Source of the DNA: Palsa-295 sp963785585
GTDB taxonomy: Bacteria > Acidobacteriota > Terriglobia > Acidiferrales > UBA7541
Assembly (NCBI GenBank): GCA_963785585.1
Contig: CAWAVW010000004.1
Location: 1,922,001 to 1,986,000 of the forward strand
Direction: 5' to 3'
DNA: 64,000 bases
A program made the position numbers and the translations under genes. The notes below the pieces were generated by a model, which was given only the letters and a program-made list of their open reading frames with translations, made no database searches and had not been told where the DNA came from. Each line of letters starts with the position of its first letter. The stretch's first letter is position 1. Shown piece after piece: positions 37,951 to 46,240 of the stretch.

Positions 37951-38754
37951 ATGCCCTCAAAGGTGACCGATCAGGAATCGACCAAACGACCTGCGAAAGG
38001 GATCGTAAAGCCGGAGGAGCGCGAACTCGAGCTCAAGCTGGAGGAGCAGAGCGCCCTGCAGGCCGATCTTGCGGAGCGCGAATTGCGCGCAGAAACTTTG
38101 CGAGCGGAACTCGGCGCTTTCGAGCGTCAGTACCTTCACTTTGTGGGTTCACGCTACGCCGAACTGGACGAATTGAAAGCGCAAATCGCCGCCCGTCGCG
38201 CGACCGAGCAGCCGGCCGATTCCCTGGTGCAGAAAGCCGCCGCCGAGGCCCGAGCGCGCGCCGAAGAAACGAAATCGTCCGCCGGCGAAAAGAGCGTGGA
38301 AGCACCGAAAGGTTTTGAAGCTTCCCCGGAAATGAAGCGGCTGTACCGCGAGGTCGCCAAGCGCGTCCATCCGGACCTGGCCGCCGATGGCGTCGAGCGA
38401 ACGCGCCGACAAGTCCTGATGGCCGAAGCGAATCAGGCCTACGAGCTCGGTGATGAGGCAAAGCTCACCAAAATTTTGACCAGCTACGAGTGCAGCCCGG
38501 AGTCGGTGGAGGGCGAAGGCGCCGGAGCGGAATTGATTCGGGTGATTCGCCGGATCAGCCAGGCGCGCGCCCGCGTGGCGGAGCTTGACGGCGAGATGGA
38601 GCAGTTGCTGCACTCCGATCTGTACCAGCTGAAATCTCGGCTCGACGAAGCGAGCAAGCTGGGCCGAGATGTGCTCGCGGAAATGACGGCGAAAGTGGAA
38701 GAACAGATCGAGCAAGCGCGGTCGCATCTGGCGAAATCCGCCGCGCCGCAGTAA
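37951..38754 (+). CDS. J-domain protein with flanking coiled coils
   Basis: 267 residues from the ATG at 37951 (GAGG seven bases upstream); the frame is open to a GTG at 37801, so a longer N-terminus is possible. A charged coiled coil (about 20-110) is followed by a J-domain-like segment: SPEMKRLYREVAKRVHPDL with His140-Pro141-Asp142, the motif that stimulates Hsp70 ATPase, and VLMAEANQAYELGDEAKL. A second helical region (about 185-260) ends the protein. No zinc or substrate-binding domain of DnaJ is present. Its Hsp70 partner and client are unknown. It is followed after 34 nt by a beta-propeller gene. Confidence 0.75.
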   Translation: MPSKVTDQESTKRPAKGIVKPEERELELKLEEQSALQADLAERELRAETLRAELGAFERQYLHFVGSRYAELDELKAQIAARRATEQPADSLVQKAAAEARARAEETKSSAGEKSVEAPKGFEASPEMKRLYREVAKRVHPDLAADGVERTRRQVLMAEANQAYELGDEAKLTKILTSYECSPESVEGEGAGAELIRVIRRISQARARVAELDGEMEQLLHSDLYQLKSRLDEASKLGRDVLAEMTAKVEEQIEQARSHLAKSAAPQ

Positions 38755-38788
38755 GGCGCGCCGACGAGCTGGTTGCCGCAATCCAAAT

Positions 38789-39928
38789 ATGGAAACGACC
38801 GAAAAACCGCCGGGTGGACAGATCGTTCGCGCCGGTACCAGCGCGGGAGGCAACGCGCTGGCGCTGCGTTCTGCCACACTGGTCGCGCGCGGGCTGCGCG
38901 ATTTGGCGCGCGAGTCCAATTGGCTTCGCGTGCGGGTTTTTCCGGGCAAAGCTTCGAAAGTCGCCGTTTCCAGCGTCGGCACGGTGTGCGCAATCTCGGC
39001 CGAATCGCGCGGCAACGCCCCCCGCGTGACGGTGTACGACGCTCACAGCAGCTACGCGCAGATGGCGCTGGCGGTGCCGGAAGAGACTCCGGCGCTCGCC
39101 AAGTATTTGCCGGCAACGTTTGCGTGGTCGCCCAGCGGACGTTTCCTCGCAGGCACGTGGGCCGCGTGGCAGCCTTCCATTCATTTGTTCGATCTCGGCG
39201 CCAAGGAATTCGTTGGCTCATTCGGGAAATTCAACCAGCCGCCCTCCTATCTGGCATGGTCGCCGAACGAACACTTCATCGCCGCGGCTACACCGGGCGG
39301 CAAGGTCGCCTCGCTGCGCCTGTGGACCCTCGGCGAACACGGCGAATCGATTGAAGACGCTCCGGCTTCACAAGCGGGCGTGCCCAACTGGCTGGAGCGG
39401 CAAACCTACGAAGCGGAATTTGGCGAAGAAGGCGCGTTTGGAGGCTACGGCCGCACGGCATTTTGCCCGGATGGGAAATCTCTCGCGAGCGTCATCGAAA
39501 TCCACGGCGAATGGGCCGATGATTCCATCCTGATCGCCGAAACGCCCTCGCTGCGAAAGATCCAATCGTTTCAAGCGCAAGGCCACATCACCGATCTCGC
39601 GTGGGCGACGGGAGGCAAGTCGCTGATTTACTGCGCCGCGGGACAGACCTACCGACTGGACCGCGAAACGCTCGAGCTGGAACTTTTGCCTTTCGCTGCG
39701 GAAATGTGCACGGCGCATCCGCGTTTGCCGTTGGCGGTCTGCTTCAGTTCGTGGGTGAAGGAGTCCGCGCGCGGGCAACTGTTCGCCGTGGACCTGACGA
39801 CCGGAAAAGTGTTCGACAAATGCGGCGCGGACGGCGTAGCCGAACTACGATGGAGCGGCGATGGAACGAAGGCCTACGCGATCGCAAAAGATGGGGCGGC
39901 GTACATCTACGAGCCGCCGGCGTTGTAA
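38789..39928 (+). CDS. WD40-like beta-propeller protein
   Basis: 379 residues, cytoplasmic (no signal peptide). Propeller-type blades are seen as repeated W-S-P/D-G patterns: TFAWSPSGRFLAG, YLAWSPNEHFIAA, AFCPDGKSLASV, DLAWATGGKSLIY, and LRWSGDGTKAYAI. No enzyme motif is visible. It directly follows the J-domain gene on the same strand; a shared role, for example as a scaffold with an Hsp70 system, is inference only. Confidence 0.7.
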   Translation: METTEKPPGGQIVRAGTSAGGNALALRSATLVARGLRDLARESNWLRVRVFPGKASKVAVSSVGTVCAISAESRGNAPRVTVYDAHSSYAQMALAVPEETPALAKYLPATFAWSPSGRFLAGTWAAWQPSIHLFDLGAKEFVGSFGKFNQPPSYLAWSPNEHFIAAATPGGKVASLRLWTLGEHGESIEDAPASQAGVPNWLERQTYEAEFGEEGAFGGYGRTAFCPDGKSLASVIEIHGEWADDSILIAETPSLRKIQSFQAQGHITDLAWATGGKSLIYCAAGQTYRLDRETLELELLPFAAEMCTAHPRLPLAVCFSSWVKESARGQLFAVDLTTGKVFDKCGADGVAELRWSGDGTKAYAIAKDGAAYIYEPPAL

Positions 39929-39963
39929 TCGAAGTCCAGGTGCGCGCGAGAACTTCCCGCCGC

Positions 39964-41091
39964 CTAAATCAGCGAAAGGTTCGGATCCGCGTTCAACGTC
40001 GAGCCGTCGAATACTCCCGACGCATAACTGGGATATCCCGCCGCTGCAATCATCGCTGCATTGTCGGTGGAAAGCGCGCGACTGGGGAAATACGTTTCCA
40101 TATTTCTGCTTTTTCCCTCCGACTCGAAGCGCGTTCGCAACTCGCGGTTTGCCGCCACCCCTCCGGAAATGAGCACGGATCGGGCGCCATTCCGTTCCGC
40201 GGCGCTCAGCGTTCGGTTGACGAGGTCTTCCACGACGGAGTGCTGGAAACTCGCGATCAGGTCGAGGGTCTGCTGCGTGCAAAGCGGTTTCAAATCGGCG
40301 GCGCTGCGATGGCCGCGGGCAATGGCTTCTTTTCGCTTCTCAATCTCCGGCTGCAACTCGACGTGGCGCTGCAGGTGATAGAGCACCGCCGTTTTGATCC
40401 CGCTGAAGCTGAAATCGAAATCGTTGCCGGACATTTTCGGCGAAGCGAACCGCACGGCGTTCGGATCACCGTGCGCCGCGAGTTGATCGATGATGGGGCC
40501 GCCGGGATAGCCGAGCGCCAGCATCCGAGCCACTTTGTCGTACGCTTCGCCGGCGGCGTCGTCGCGCGTTCCGCCGATCCGCTTGTAGGAAAATCGCTGC
40601 GACCCGTTGGCGCCAGCCTCGACGCTGACCCAATAAATCATCGTGTGGCCGCCGGAGACGATCAGGCAAACGGCCGGAAGCTGGGGAATTTTCGCGCCGG
40701 TCATGTGCGCTTCGAGAAACACGGCGTGAACGTGCCCCGCCAAATGGTTTACGCCGATCAGCGGCTTGCCGAGCGCCATCGCCAACACTTTACCGTAGGT
40801 CATCCCCACCAGCAGCGCGCCGACAAGTCCCGGTCCGCACGTGACCGCAACGGCGTCCAGATCCTTCATCGCAATGCCGGCTTGCGACACCGCTTCGCGC
40901 ACCACCGGGACGATCTGCCGCAAATGTTCGCGCGAGGCGAGCTCCGGCACCACGCCGCCGTATTTCCGGTGAATGTCGATCTGGGAGGCCACGATACTCG
41001 AAAGGACGGACTTGCCCCCGCGCACGACGGCCGCGGCGGTTTCGTCGCAGGACGATTCGATTCCGAGAATGAGAGGGTCTTGAGAGCTCAC
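39964..41091 (-). CDS. tsaD: tRNA N6-adenosine threonylcarbamoyltransferase
   Basis: 375 residues. It transfers the threonylcarbamoyl group to A37 of ANN-decoding tRNAs. Seen: ILGIESSCDETAAAVV, GPGLVGALLVGMTYGK, NHLAGHVHAVFLEA (the iron-binding His pair), PAVCLIVSGGHTMI, LGYPGGP, FSFSGIKTAV, and SGGVAANRELR. A C-terminal ~15-residue extension. Partners: tsaB in this window; tsaE and tsaC are not seen. Confidence 0.97.
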   Translation of the reverse strand: MSSQDPLILGIESSCDETAAAVVRGGKSVLSSIVASQIDIHRKYGGVVPELASREHLRQIVPVVREAVSQAGIAMKDLDAVAVTCGPGLVGALLVGMTYGKVLAMALGKPLIGVNHLAGHVHAVFLEAHMTGAKIPQLPAVCLIVSGGHTMIYWVSVEAGANGSQRFSYKRIGGTRDDAAGEAYDKVARMLALGYPGGPIIDQLAAHGDPNAVRFASPKMSGNDFDFSFSGIKTAVLYHLQRHVELQPEIEKRKEAIARGHRSAADLKPLCTQQTLDLIASFQHSVVEDLVNRTLSAAERNGARSVLISGGVAANRELRTRFESEGKSRNMETYFPSRALSTDNAAMIAAAGYPSYASGVFDGSTLNADPNLSLI

Positions 41092-41308
41092 GATTACACC
41101 CGCCGCATCAAAAGAATGGGTGATAAAGGACTATGGTAACATAACGATACGGATGACCTTCCGGGGTGCAGCCATGGCGCTGCACTCGCAAACGTCCCCG
41201 TCGCCGTTGACCCGGAACGGCGGCACCGTAGAGAAATACCAAAACCGAGCGACTCATTCCGCTTCCTGCGGTCCGGATGCCGGTGACTCGCCGAATTCGC
41301 AAGGGATC

Positions 41309-42202
41309 ATGAGCCAAAAACACGCAAAAGTGCGCAAAGCCGTGCTGCCGGTGGCGGGATTGGGCACCCGTTTCCTGCCCGCCACGAAAGCGATTCCGAA
41401 GGAGATGCTGACGGTCGTCGATAAGCCGCTGATTCAATATGCGGTGGAAGAGTGCATCGCTTCCGGAATCGAGAGCGTGATTTTCGTCACCGGGCGACGC
41501 AAGAGCGCCATCGAAGATCATTTCGATTTCGCGCCGGAGCTGGAGCATTTTCTGGAAGAGCGTGGCAAACCCGAGCAGGCGCAACTCGTGCGCGACATCG
41601 TCGGCCAGATGCATTTCAGCTACACGCGGCAGAACGAAGCGCTGGGCCTGGGCCACGCGGTGCTGACCGCGCGCGAACTGGTGGGCGATGAACCGTTCGC
41701 CGTGTTGCTGGGCGACGTGATCATGGATAGCAAGGTGCCGGCGACGAAATCGTTGATCGATATTTACGAGCAAACCGGGCAGGGGGCGATCACCGTACAA
41801 GAAGTCGCGCGCGAGCAACTGCATTTCTACGGCGTGATCGACTCGAAACCCGCGAAAGACGAGCGCTGGGGCAACTCCCTGCTGCGCATCAGCGATCTGG
41901 TGGAGAAGCCGAAGGCGGAGGAGGCGCCGTCGAACCTCGGAGTTTCCGGACGCTACGTCTTGCCGGCGCGAATCTTCGAATATCTCGAGACCACCAAACC
42001 CGGCGCGGGCGGGGAAATCCAACTGACGGACGGGCTGCGGTCACTGGCCACGAACGAAGGATTGTGGGCTCACGTCCACGACGGGAAAACGCACGATGCC
42101 GGCGACAAAATGGGATTTCTGAAGGCGACCGTGGAGCTCGCGCTGAAGCACAAAAAGTTAAGCGCCGAATTCCGGAATTACTTGAAGGATTTGAAACTGT
42201 AG
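41309..42202 (+). CDS. galU: UTP-glucose-1-phosphate uridylyltransferase
   Basis: 297 residues from the ATG at 41309 (MSQKHAKVRKAVLPVAG); the frame is open further upstream but those 63 residues are unlike GalU. Seen: AVLPVAGLGTRFLPATKAIPKEML (nucleotide site), DKPLIQYAVEEC, FVTGRRKSAIEDHF, FAVLLGDVIMD, and GGEIQLTDGLR. It makes UDP-glucose for cell-envelope glycans. A terminator follows 50 nt after the stop. Confidence 0.96.
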   Translation: MSQKHAKVRKAVLPVAGLGTRFLPATKAIPKEMLTVVDKPLIQYAVEECIASGIESVIFVTGRRKSAIEDHFDFAPELEHFLEERGKPEQAQLVRDIVGQMHFSYTRQNEALGLGHAVLTARELVGDEPFAVLLGDVIMDSKVPATKSLIDIYEQTGQGAITVQEVAREQLHFYGVIDSKPAKDERWGNSLLRISDLVEKPKAEEAPSNLGVSGRYVLPARIFEYLETTKPGAGGEIQLTDGLRSLATNEGLWAHVHDGKTHDAGDKMGFLKATVELALKHKKLSAEFRNYLKDLKL

Positions 42203-42253
42203 AGTTTTCGGCCTGCGCGATTCACGGTTGCGTTCATCGCCCCATCGCATCGA

Positions 42254-42296
42254 ATAGCCTGACGGTGAGGATGCCGCCAGGCTATTTCTTTTTCTT
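42254..42296 (+). terminator. Terminator of galU, overlapping the end of fmdB-like gene
   Basis: ATAGCCTG/CAGGCTAT stem of 8 bp with an inner CGG/CCG pairing, then TTCTTTTTCTT. The fmdB-like stop codon (42282-42284) lies in the right arm. Confidence 0.75.
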
Positions 42297-42677
42297 GCCG
42301 GCTGCCTTTTCGCCGGACGATTTAGAACCGCTGGACTTCGACTCCGCCGATTTGGAATCCCCGGATTTCGAGTCGGAAGATTTCGAATCGCTGGACTTCG
42401 TGTCGCCCGCCTTTGCTTCCGACTTGGAATCGGAATTTGAATCGCCGCCGGACGAACCGCCGTCGCTGGAGCCTTCGCTCGGACCCGACGCGGAATTTTT
42501 GCCTTTGTAATCCGTCACGTACCAGCCGGAACCTTTGAACTGAATGCCGGCCGCCGAAATCATGCGTTCTGCTTTCGCGCCGCATTTCGGGCACTTCTTG
42601 ACGGTGGCGGCAGAAAACGGCTCGATCTTTTCGAACCGGTGACTGCATTTCTCACACTTGTATTCGTAGAGCGGCAA
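42282..42677 (-). CDS. FmdB-family zinc-ribbon protein with Ser/Lys repeat tail
   Basis: 131 residues from a TTG at 42677: AGGAGG lies nine bases upstream and the protein then starts MPLYEYKCEKC as in the family; the ATG at 42686 sits directly on the Shine-Dalgarno. The zinc ribbon uses CEKC and CPKC (Cys at about 8, 11, 31, 34). After GIQFKGSGWYVTDY, the second half is low-complexity: repeated SDSKS/AESKS units, Gly/Ser rich, ending KKKK. Function of FmdB-like proteins is not known beyond metal binding. Convergent with galU. Confidence 0.85.
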   Translation of the reverse strand: MPLYEYKCEKCSHRFEKIEPFSAATVKKCPKCGAKAERMISAAGIQFKGSGWYVTDYKGKNSASGPSEGSSDGGSSGGDSNSDSKSEAKAGDTKSSDSKSSDSKSGDSKSAESKSSGSKSSGEKAAGKKKK

Positions 42678-42814
42678 ACCTGACATCCTCCTTTCGGATA
42701 GCTGATGGAAAAATCATAGCATGCCTGCGGCCCGTTGACGCAGGCGCCGCGGGCGCGCGGCCGAGTCGATGCGATGCCGTGTGCTAAACTCGCGTTCGAG
42801 ACAAGCGAGAAAAA

Positions 42815-43693
42815 ATGACTCACACAAAAACGGAATCTCCGGCGGGGTGCCTGTTTGTCGTGGCGACGCCGATCGGCAATCTGGACGACATTACGCTGCG
42901 CGCTTTGCAAACGCTGAAGGAAGTGGACCTGATCGCCTGCGAAGACACGCGGCAAACCTCCAAGCTATTGGCGCATTTCGAAATCCAGAAACGGCTGCTG
43001 AGCTATCACGAGCACAACGAAATCACCCGCGCCGCGGAAATTATCATCGAACTCGAGCAGGGCGCGCAGGTGGCCCTGGTGAGCGACGCGGGTACTCCCG
43101 CGATTTCCGATCCCGGGCATCGACTGGTCAATCTTTCCATCCGCCACGGAATCAAGGTCGTCCCGCTGCCCGGCGCCTCGGCGTTTGTGGCGGCGCTGGC
43201 GGCATCGGGAATGGCGATCGAGGAATTCACGTTCATTGGGTTTTTGCCGTCGCGTCCCACCGAACGGCGGAAGCAGCTGCGCGTACTGGCCGAAGAACCG
43301 CGCACGCTGGCTCTCTACGAAGCGCCGCACCGGCTGGTCGATACGCTCGAAGACGCGCTCGAAATTCTCGGCAACCGCCCGGCCGTGATCGCTCGCGAAG
43401 TCACCAAGATGTACGAGGAATTCGTGCGCGGGCACATCGAAGACCTGCTCGCCGCCGTTCGTGCCAAACCGCCGCGCGGTGAAATTACTTTGCTGATCGG
43501 TCCGCCGGATGGCGAAGCGCTTCATACCGCCGAGCAGAACGCCCACGCGGCAATGCCGCTCGCGCGGCGCGTGGCGCAGATCATGAAAGAAGGCAGCCTC
43601 GACAATAAGGCTGCGCTCAAGCAGGTGGCGCGCGAACGAGGAATCACGCGACGCGAGGCGTACAAGCAACTGCTGATTACTCGCGACGAGTAG
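42815..43693 (+). CDS. rsmI: 16S rRNA 2'-O-methyltransferase RsmI
   Basis: 292 residues. It methylates C1402 of 16S rRNA with SAM. Seen: GCLFVVATPIGNLDDITLRAL, LIACEDTRQTSKLL, SYHEHNE, LVSDAGTPAISDPG, PLPGASAFVAALAASG, FIGFLPSRPTERRKQL, LYEAPHRLVDTL and ARELTK-like AREVTKMYEEF. The C-terminal basic domain is complete. Convergent with dusB, seven bases apart. Confidence 0.96.
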   Translation: MTHTKTESPAGCLFVVATPIGNLDDITLRALQTLKEVDLIACEDTRQTSKLLAHFEIQKRLLSYHEHNEITRAAEIIIELEQGAQVALVSDAGTPAISDPGHRLVNLSIRHGIKVVPLPGASAFVAALAASGMAIEEFTFIGFLPSRPTERRKQLRVLAEEPRTLALYEAPHRLVDTLEDALEILGNRPAVIAREVTKMYEEFVRGHIEDLLAAVRAKPPRGEITLLIGPPDGEALHTAEQNAHAAMPLARRVAQIMKEGSLDNKAALKQVARERGITRREAYKQLLITRDE

Positions 43694-43700
43694 TCCCGGC

Positions 43701-44783
43701 TTATAGCGGCAGTTCGGCAGACGATGTCGAAGCGGGCGAAGTTGAAGCGGACGAAGACGGCGAGGACGAAGTGGGCGCGGACGAAGTCGGCGCGGACGAA
43801 GTCGCGAGCTTGGCAAAGAACGCGTCCACTTTGCCGAGGATTTCTTCGCCAGTATTGGAATGATGTACGGCCTGGCGAAGTTCAGAGCCGTTCCGAACGC
43901 CGTGCGTGAACAGGCTGGCGAACTGTTTCATCTTCCCGATCGCGTCCGGCATTCCCGAAGCAATCAAATTGCGGAAATATCCGGAGAGCAGATTGTAGCG
44001 GTCTCGTTCGGTTGGCTCTTCAAACGTTCCGGTGGCCACGTAGTCGGCAATCTGGCGAAAAATCCACGGATTAAACGATGCGGCTCGGCCGATCATCACC
44101 GCGTCGCATTTCGTTTCCTCGATCATCCGCACCGCGTCCTGCGGAGTCTTAATGTCGCCGTTGCCGATCACCGGAATCTTCACCGCACTCTTCACGTCGC
44201 GAATCACGTTCCAATCCGCGAAACCCGCATAACCCTGCATCCGCGTGCGCGGGTGCACGGCGATGGCCTCGATGCCGATCCGCTCGGCCATGCGCGCCAC
44301 ATCCACGGCGACAATGTGTTTCTCATCCCAGCCGGAACGAATCTTGATCGTCAACGGAATTTTCACCGCGTCGCGCACCGCGCCCAGCAATTTTTCCAGG
44401 TGAACAAGATCGCGCAGCAACCCGGAGCCGCCGCACTTGACCACCTTCTTCACCGGGCAGCCGAGATTAATGTCCACCTGATCGAAGCCGAGGTCTTCGG
44501 TGAGCGCAGCGGCCGTGGCCATCACTTTCGGTTCGGAGCCGAAAATCTGCGCGGCAATCGGATGCTCGTCGGCGTCGAAATACAAGTAGTGAAGCGTGCG
44601 CGCGGAGTTGCGCGTCAGCCCTTCGGCGCTGGTGAACTCGGTCATGATCAGGCCGCAGGAGCCGAGCGAGCGGATCACCCGGCGGAACACGGTGTCGGTG
44701 ACCCCGGCCATCGGCGCGAGGATCGTCGCCGGGCGCACCGGGATGGTGCGGATTTTCATTTCGGCTGGAAACGGAATCGGCAT
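43701..44783 (-). CDS. dusB: tRNA-dihydrouridine synthase B-type
   Basis: 360 residues. FMN enzyme that reduces uridines in the tRNA D-loop. Seen: PATILAPMAGVTDTVFR, INLGCPVKKVVKCGGSGLL (catalytic Cys), LTIKIRSGW, AIAVHPRTRMQGYAG, IPVIGNGDI, and MIGRAASFNPWIF. The last 35 residues are a low-complexity Ser/Thr/Pro/Ala tail, encoded in part by four 15-nt tandem units at 43750-43809. Last gene of the mfd run, six bases after blaI-like. Confidence 0.95.
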   Translation of the reverse strand: MPIPFPAEMKIRTIPVRPATILAPMAGVTDTVFRRVIRSLGSCGLIMTEFTSAEGLTRNSARTLHYLYFDADEHPIAAQIFGSEPKVMATAAALTEDLGFDQVDINLGCPVKKVVKCGGSGLLRDLVHLEKLLGAVRDAVKIPLTIKIRSGWDEKHIVAVDVARMAERIGIEAIAVHPRTRMQGYAGFADWNVIRDVKSAVKIPVIGNGDIKTPQDAVRMIEETKCDAVMIGRAASFNPWIFRQIADYVATGTFEEPTERDRYNLLSGYFRNLIASGMPDAIGKMKQFASLFTHGVRNGSELRQAVHHSNTGEEILGKVDAFFAKLATSSAPTSSAPTSSSPSSSASTSPASTSSAELPL

Positions 44784-44789
44784 CGAAGT

Positions 44790-45230
44790 CTACTCGGCCT
44801 TTGCCGCCGCGGCGCGTTTCGCAGGCAACGCCGACAGCGAAACCGCGGACGAAGCCGGCAGCGGACGCGCGAGCTGGGCGAGCAGCGCTTCCTTCGATCC
44901 GCCGAAGAAATTCGCGACCACTTGCCCGAGCGCCTGCGCGCGGGCGTCGTCTTCGCTCAGGTTCGGCACGTATTTGTAGGCGCGCCCCACTTTCCGGCGC
45001 TCGACCACGCCTTTGCGCGCAAGCCGGTCCATGATGGTCATGATCGTGGTGTAAGCACGGGGGCGGCGCGGCGCCAGGCCCTCGCGAATCTCGCGCACGG
45101 TGGCTTCCCCGAGAGGCCACAGCGTATTCATGCAATCCAGTTCGAGCGGCGCAAGATCGAGGACGGAGCGGCGGCGCGACGACGCCATTGCGACTTCCGG
45201 AACCGGCCGGGCGATGGGATCAAGCGTCAT
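44790..45230 (-). CDS. BlaI/MecI/CopY-family transcriptional repressor
   Basis: 146 residues. Winged helix: LELDCMNTLWPLGEATVREIREGL, AYTTIMTIMDRLARKGVVERRKVGRAYKYVP, then a dimerisation helix region (ALGQVVANFF). Relatives repress beta-lactamase or copper genes and are removed by a BlaR-type protease; no such gene is in the window. It starts as ATGA inside the end of the HD gene and is followed by dusB, so it is embedded in a housekeeping run. Its operator is not identified. Confidence 0.9.
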   Translation of the reverse strand: MTLDPIARPVPEVAMASSRRRSVLDLAPLELDCMNTLWPLGEATVREIREGLAPRRPRAYTTIMTIMDRLARKGVVERRKVGRAYKYVPNLSEDDARAQALGQVVANFFGGSKEALLAQLARPLPASSAVSLSALPAKRAAAAKAE

Positions 45231-46240
45231 GATTTCGATCCCTTGGCAACGGACGACGCGGGAGCCGTGGCCGGCTTTGCATCCGCCACGTACTTGTCGG
45301 AGCGTAAAATCTCGCGGCGAAGCGCGGCGTTACGGTCGGTCCACTCGCCGTTTCCCGCCGGCGATTCGAGCGAGGCCCGGATCGCCGCCATTTTCGAATC
45401 CATGTCGTCGAGGAAATGCAGCGCGATCGCCTCGCGGGTCTGCGGCAGCGACGGCGAACCGAATTCGAGCGAGCCGTGATGGCTGAGAATCAAGTGCTCC
45501 ACCAGTGTGGCGAGCGGCGCGGGAAACCCGGCAATGGCGTTCATTTTCTCGCGCACTTTCAGCGCGCCGATGGTGATGTGGCCCAGCAAGCGGCCTTCGG
45601 TGCTGTAGCTGATGCCTCGGCCATAATTCAGCTCGTCGATCTTGCCGATATCGTGGAGCACGATGCCGGCGAGCAGCAAATCCGGATCGAGCTCGGGATA
45701 ATTCGCGATCACGCCTTTCGAAAGGCCTATCAGGCTGACGACGTGCTCGAGCAACCCGCCGAGGAACGCGTGATGCATCGTCATCGCGGCGGGAGCGCGC
45801 TTCAATCGCGGCGCAATTGCCGGATCGTCCACCACGCTTTCGAGCAATTTCTTGAGCCACGGATTTTTCATCCCGGCAATCGCGGCGCGCACGTCCGCGA
45901 ACAGCTCTTCGACGTCAAACCGGGTATGCGCCAGAAAATCGGCAAGATCGTAGTCGCGCTCGGCGACCGGAATAATCTGTTCGAGCGTTAATTCCTTCTG
46001 CGCGTTGTACACCTTCACGCGCGCGCGCACCTCCACCACGTCATCGCACTCAAATGCTTTGGCGATGTCCTCGAAGTTGTCCCACATTTTTCCGGCGATC
46101 GAACCGGTGCGATCGGTGAGGCTCAATTCGAGCCACGATTTGCCGGTGCGCGGGGATTTGCGGATTTCTTTTTCGCGGACCAGGAACGTGGAGCGGAACG
46201 CCTGCCCGTCCTGCAGATCAGCGACAAACTGCGGCTTCAT
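45227..46240 (-). CDS. OB-fold/HD-domain 3'-5' exoribonuclease, YhaM-like
   Basis: 337 residues: N-terminal OB-type nucleic-acid-binding domain (GKSWLELSLTDRTGSIAGKMW, VEVRARVKVYNAQKELTLEQI) and an HD phosphohydrolase domain with MHHAFLGGLLEHVVSLIGL, LLAGIVLHDIGKI, and LILSHHG as metal ligands. This is the layout of YhaM-type 3'-5' exonucleases. A Lys/Ala/Ser tail of about 25 residues ends it. Overlaps the surA-like gene by one base and blaI-like by four. Confidence 0.88.
   Translation of the reverse strand: MKPQFVADLQDGQAFRSTFLVREKEIRKSPRTGKSWLELSLTDRTGSIAGKMWDNFEDIAKAFECDDVVEVRARVKVYNAQKELTLEQIIPVAERDYDLADFLAHTRFDVEELFADVRAAIAGMKNPWLKKLLESVVDDPAIAPRLKRAPAAMTMHHAFLGGLLEHVVSLIGLSKGVIANYPELDPDLLLAGIVLHDIGKIDELNYGRGISYSTEGRLLGHITIGALKVREKMNAIAGFPAPLATLVEHLILSHHGSLEFGSPSLPQTREAIALHFLDDMDSKMAAIRASLESPAGNGEWTDRNAALRREILRSDKYVADAKPATAPASSVAKGSKS

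Noticed and set aside
39601..41139. Long open frame opposite tsaD
   Set aside because: Overlaps tsaD completely and the translation is Arg/His-rich without motifs.
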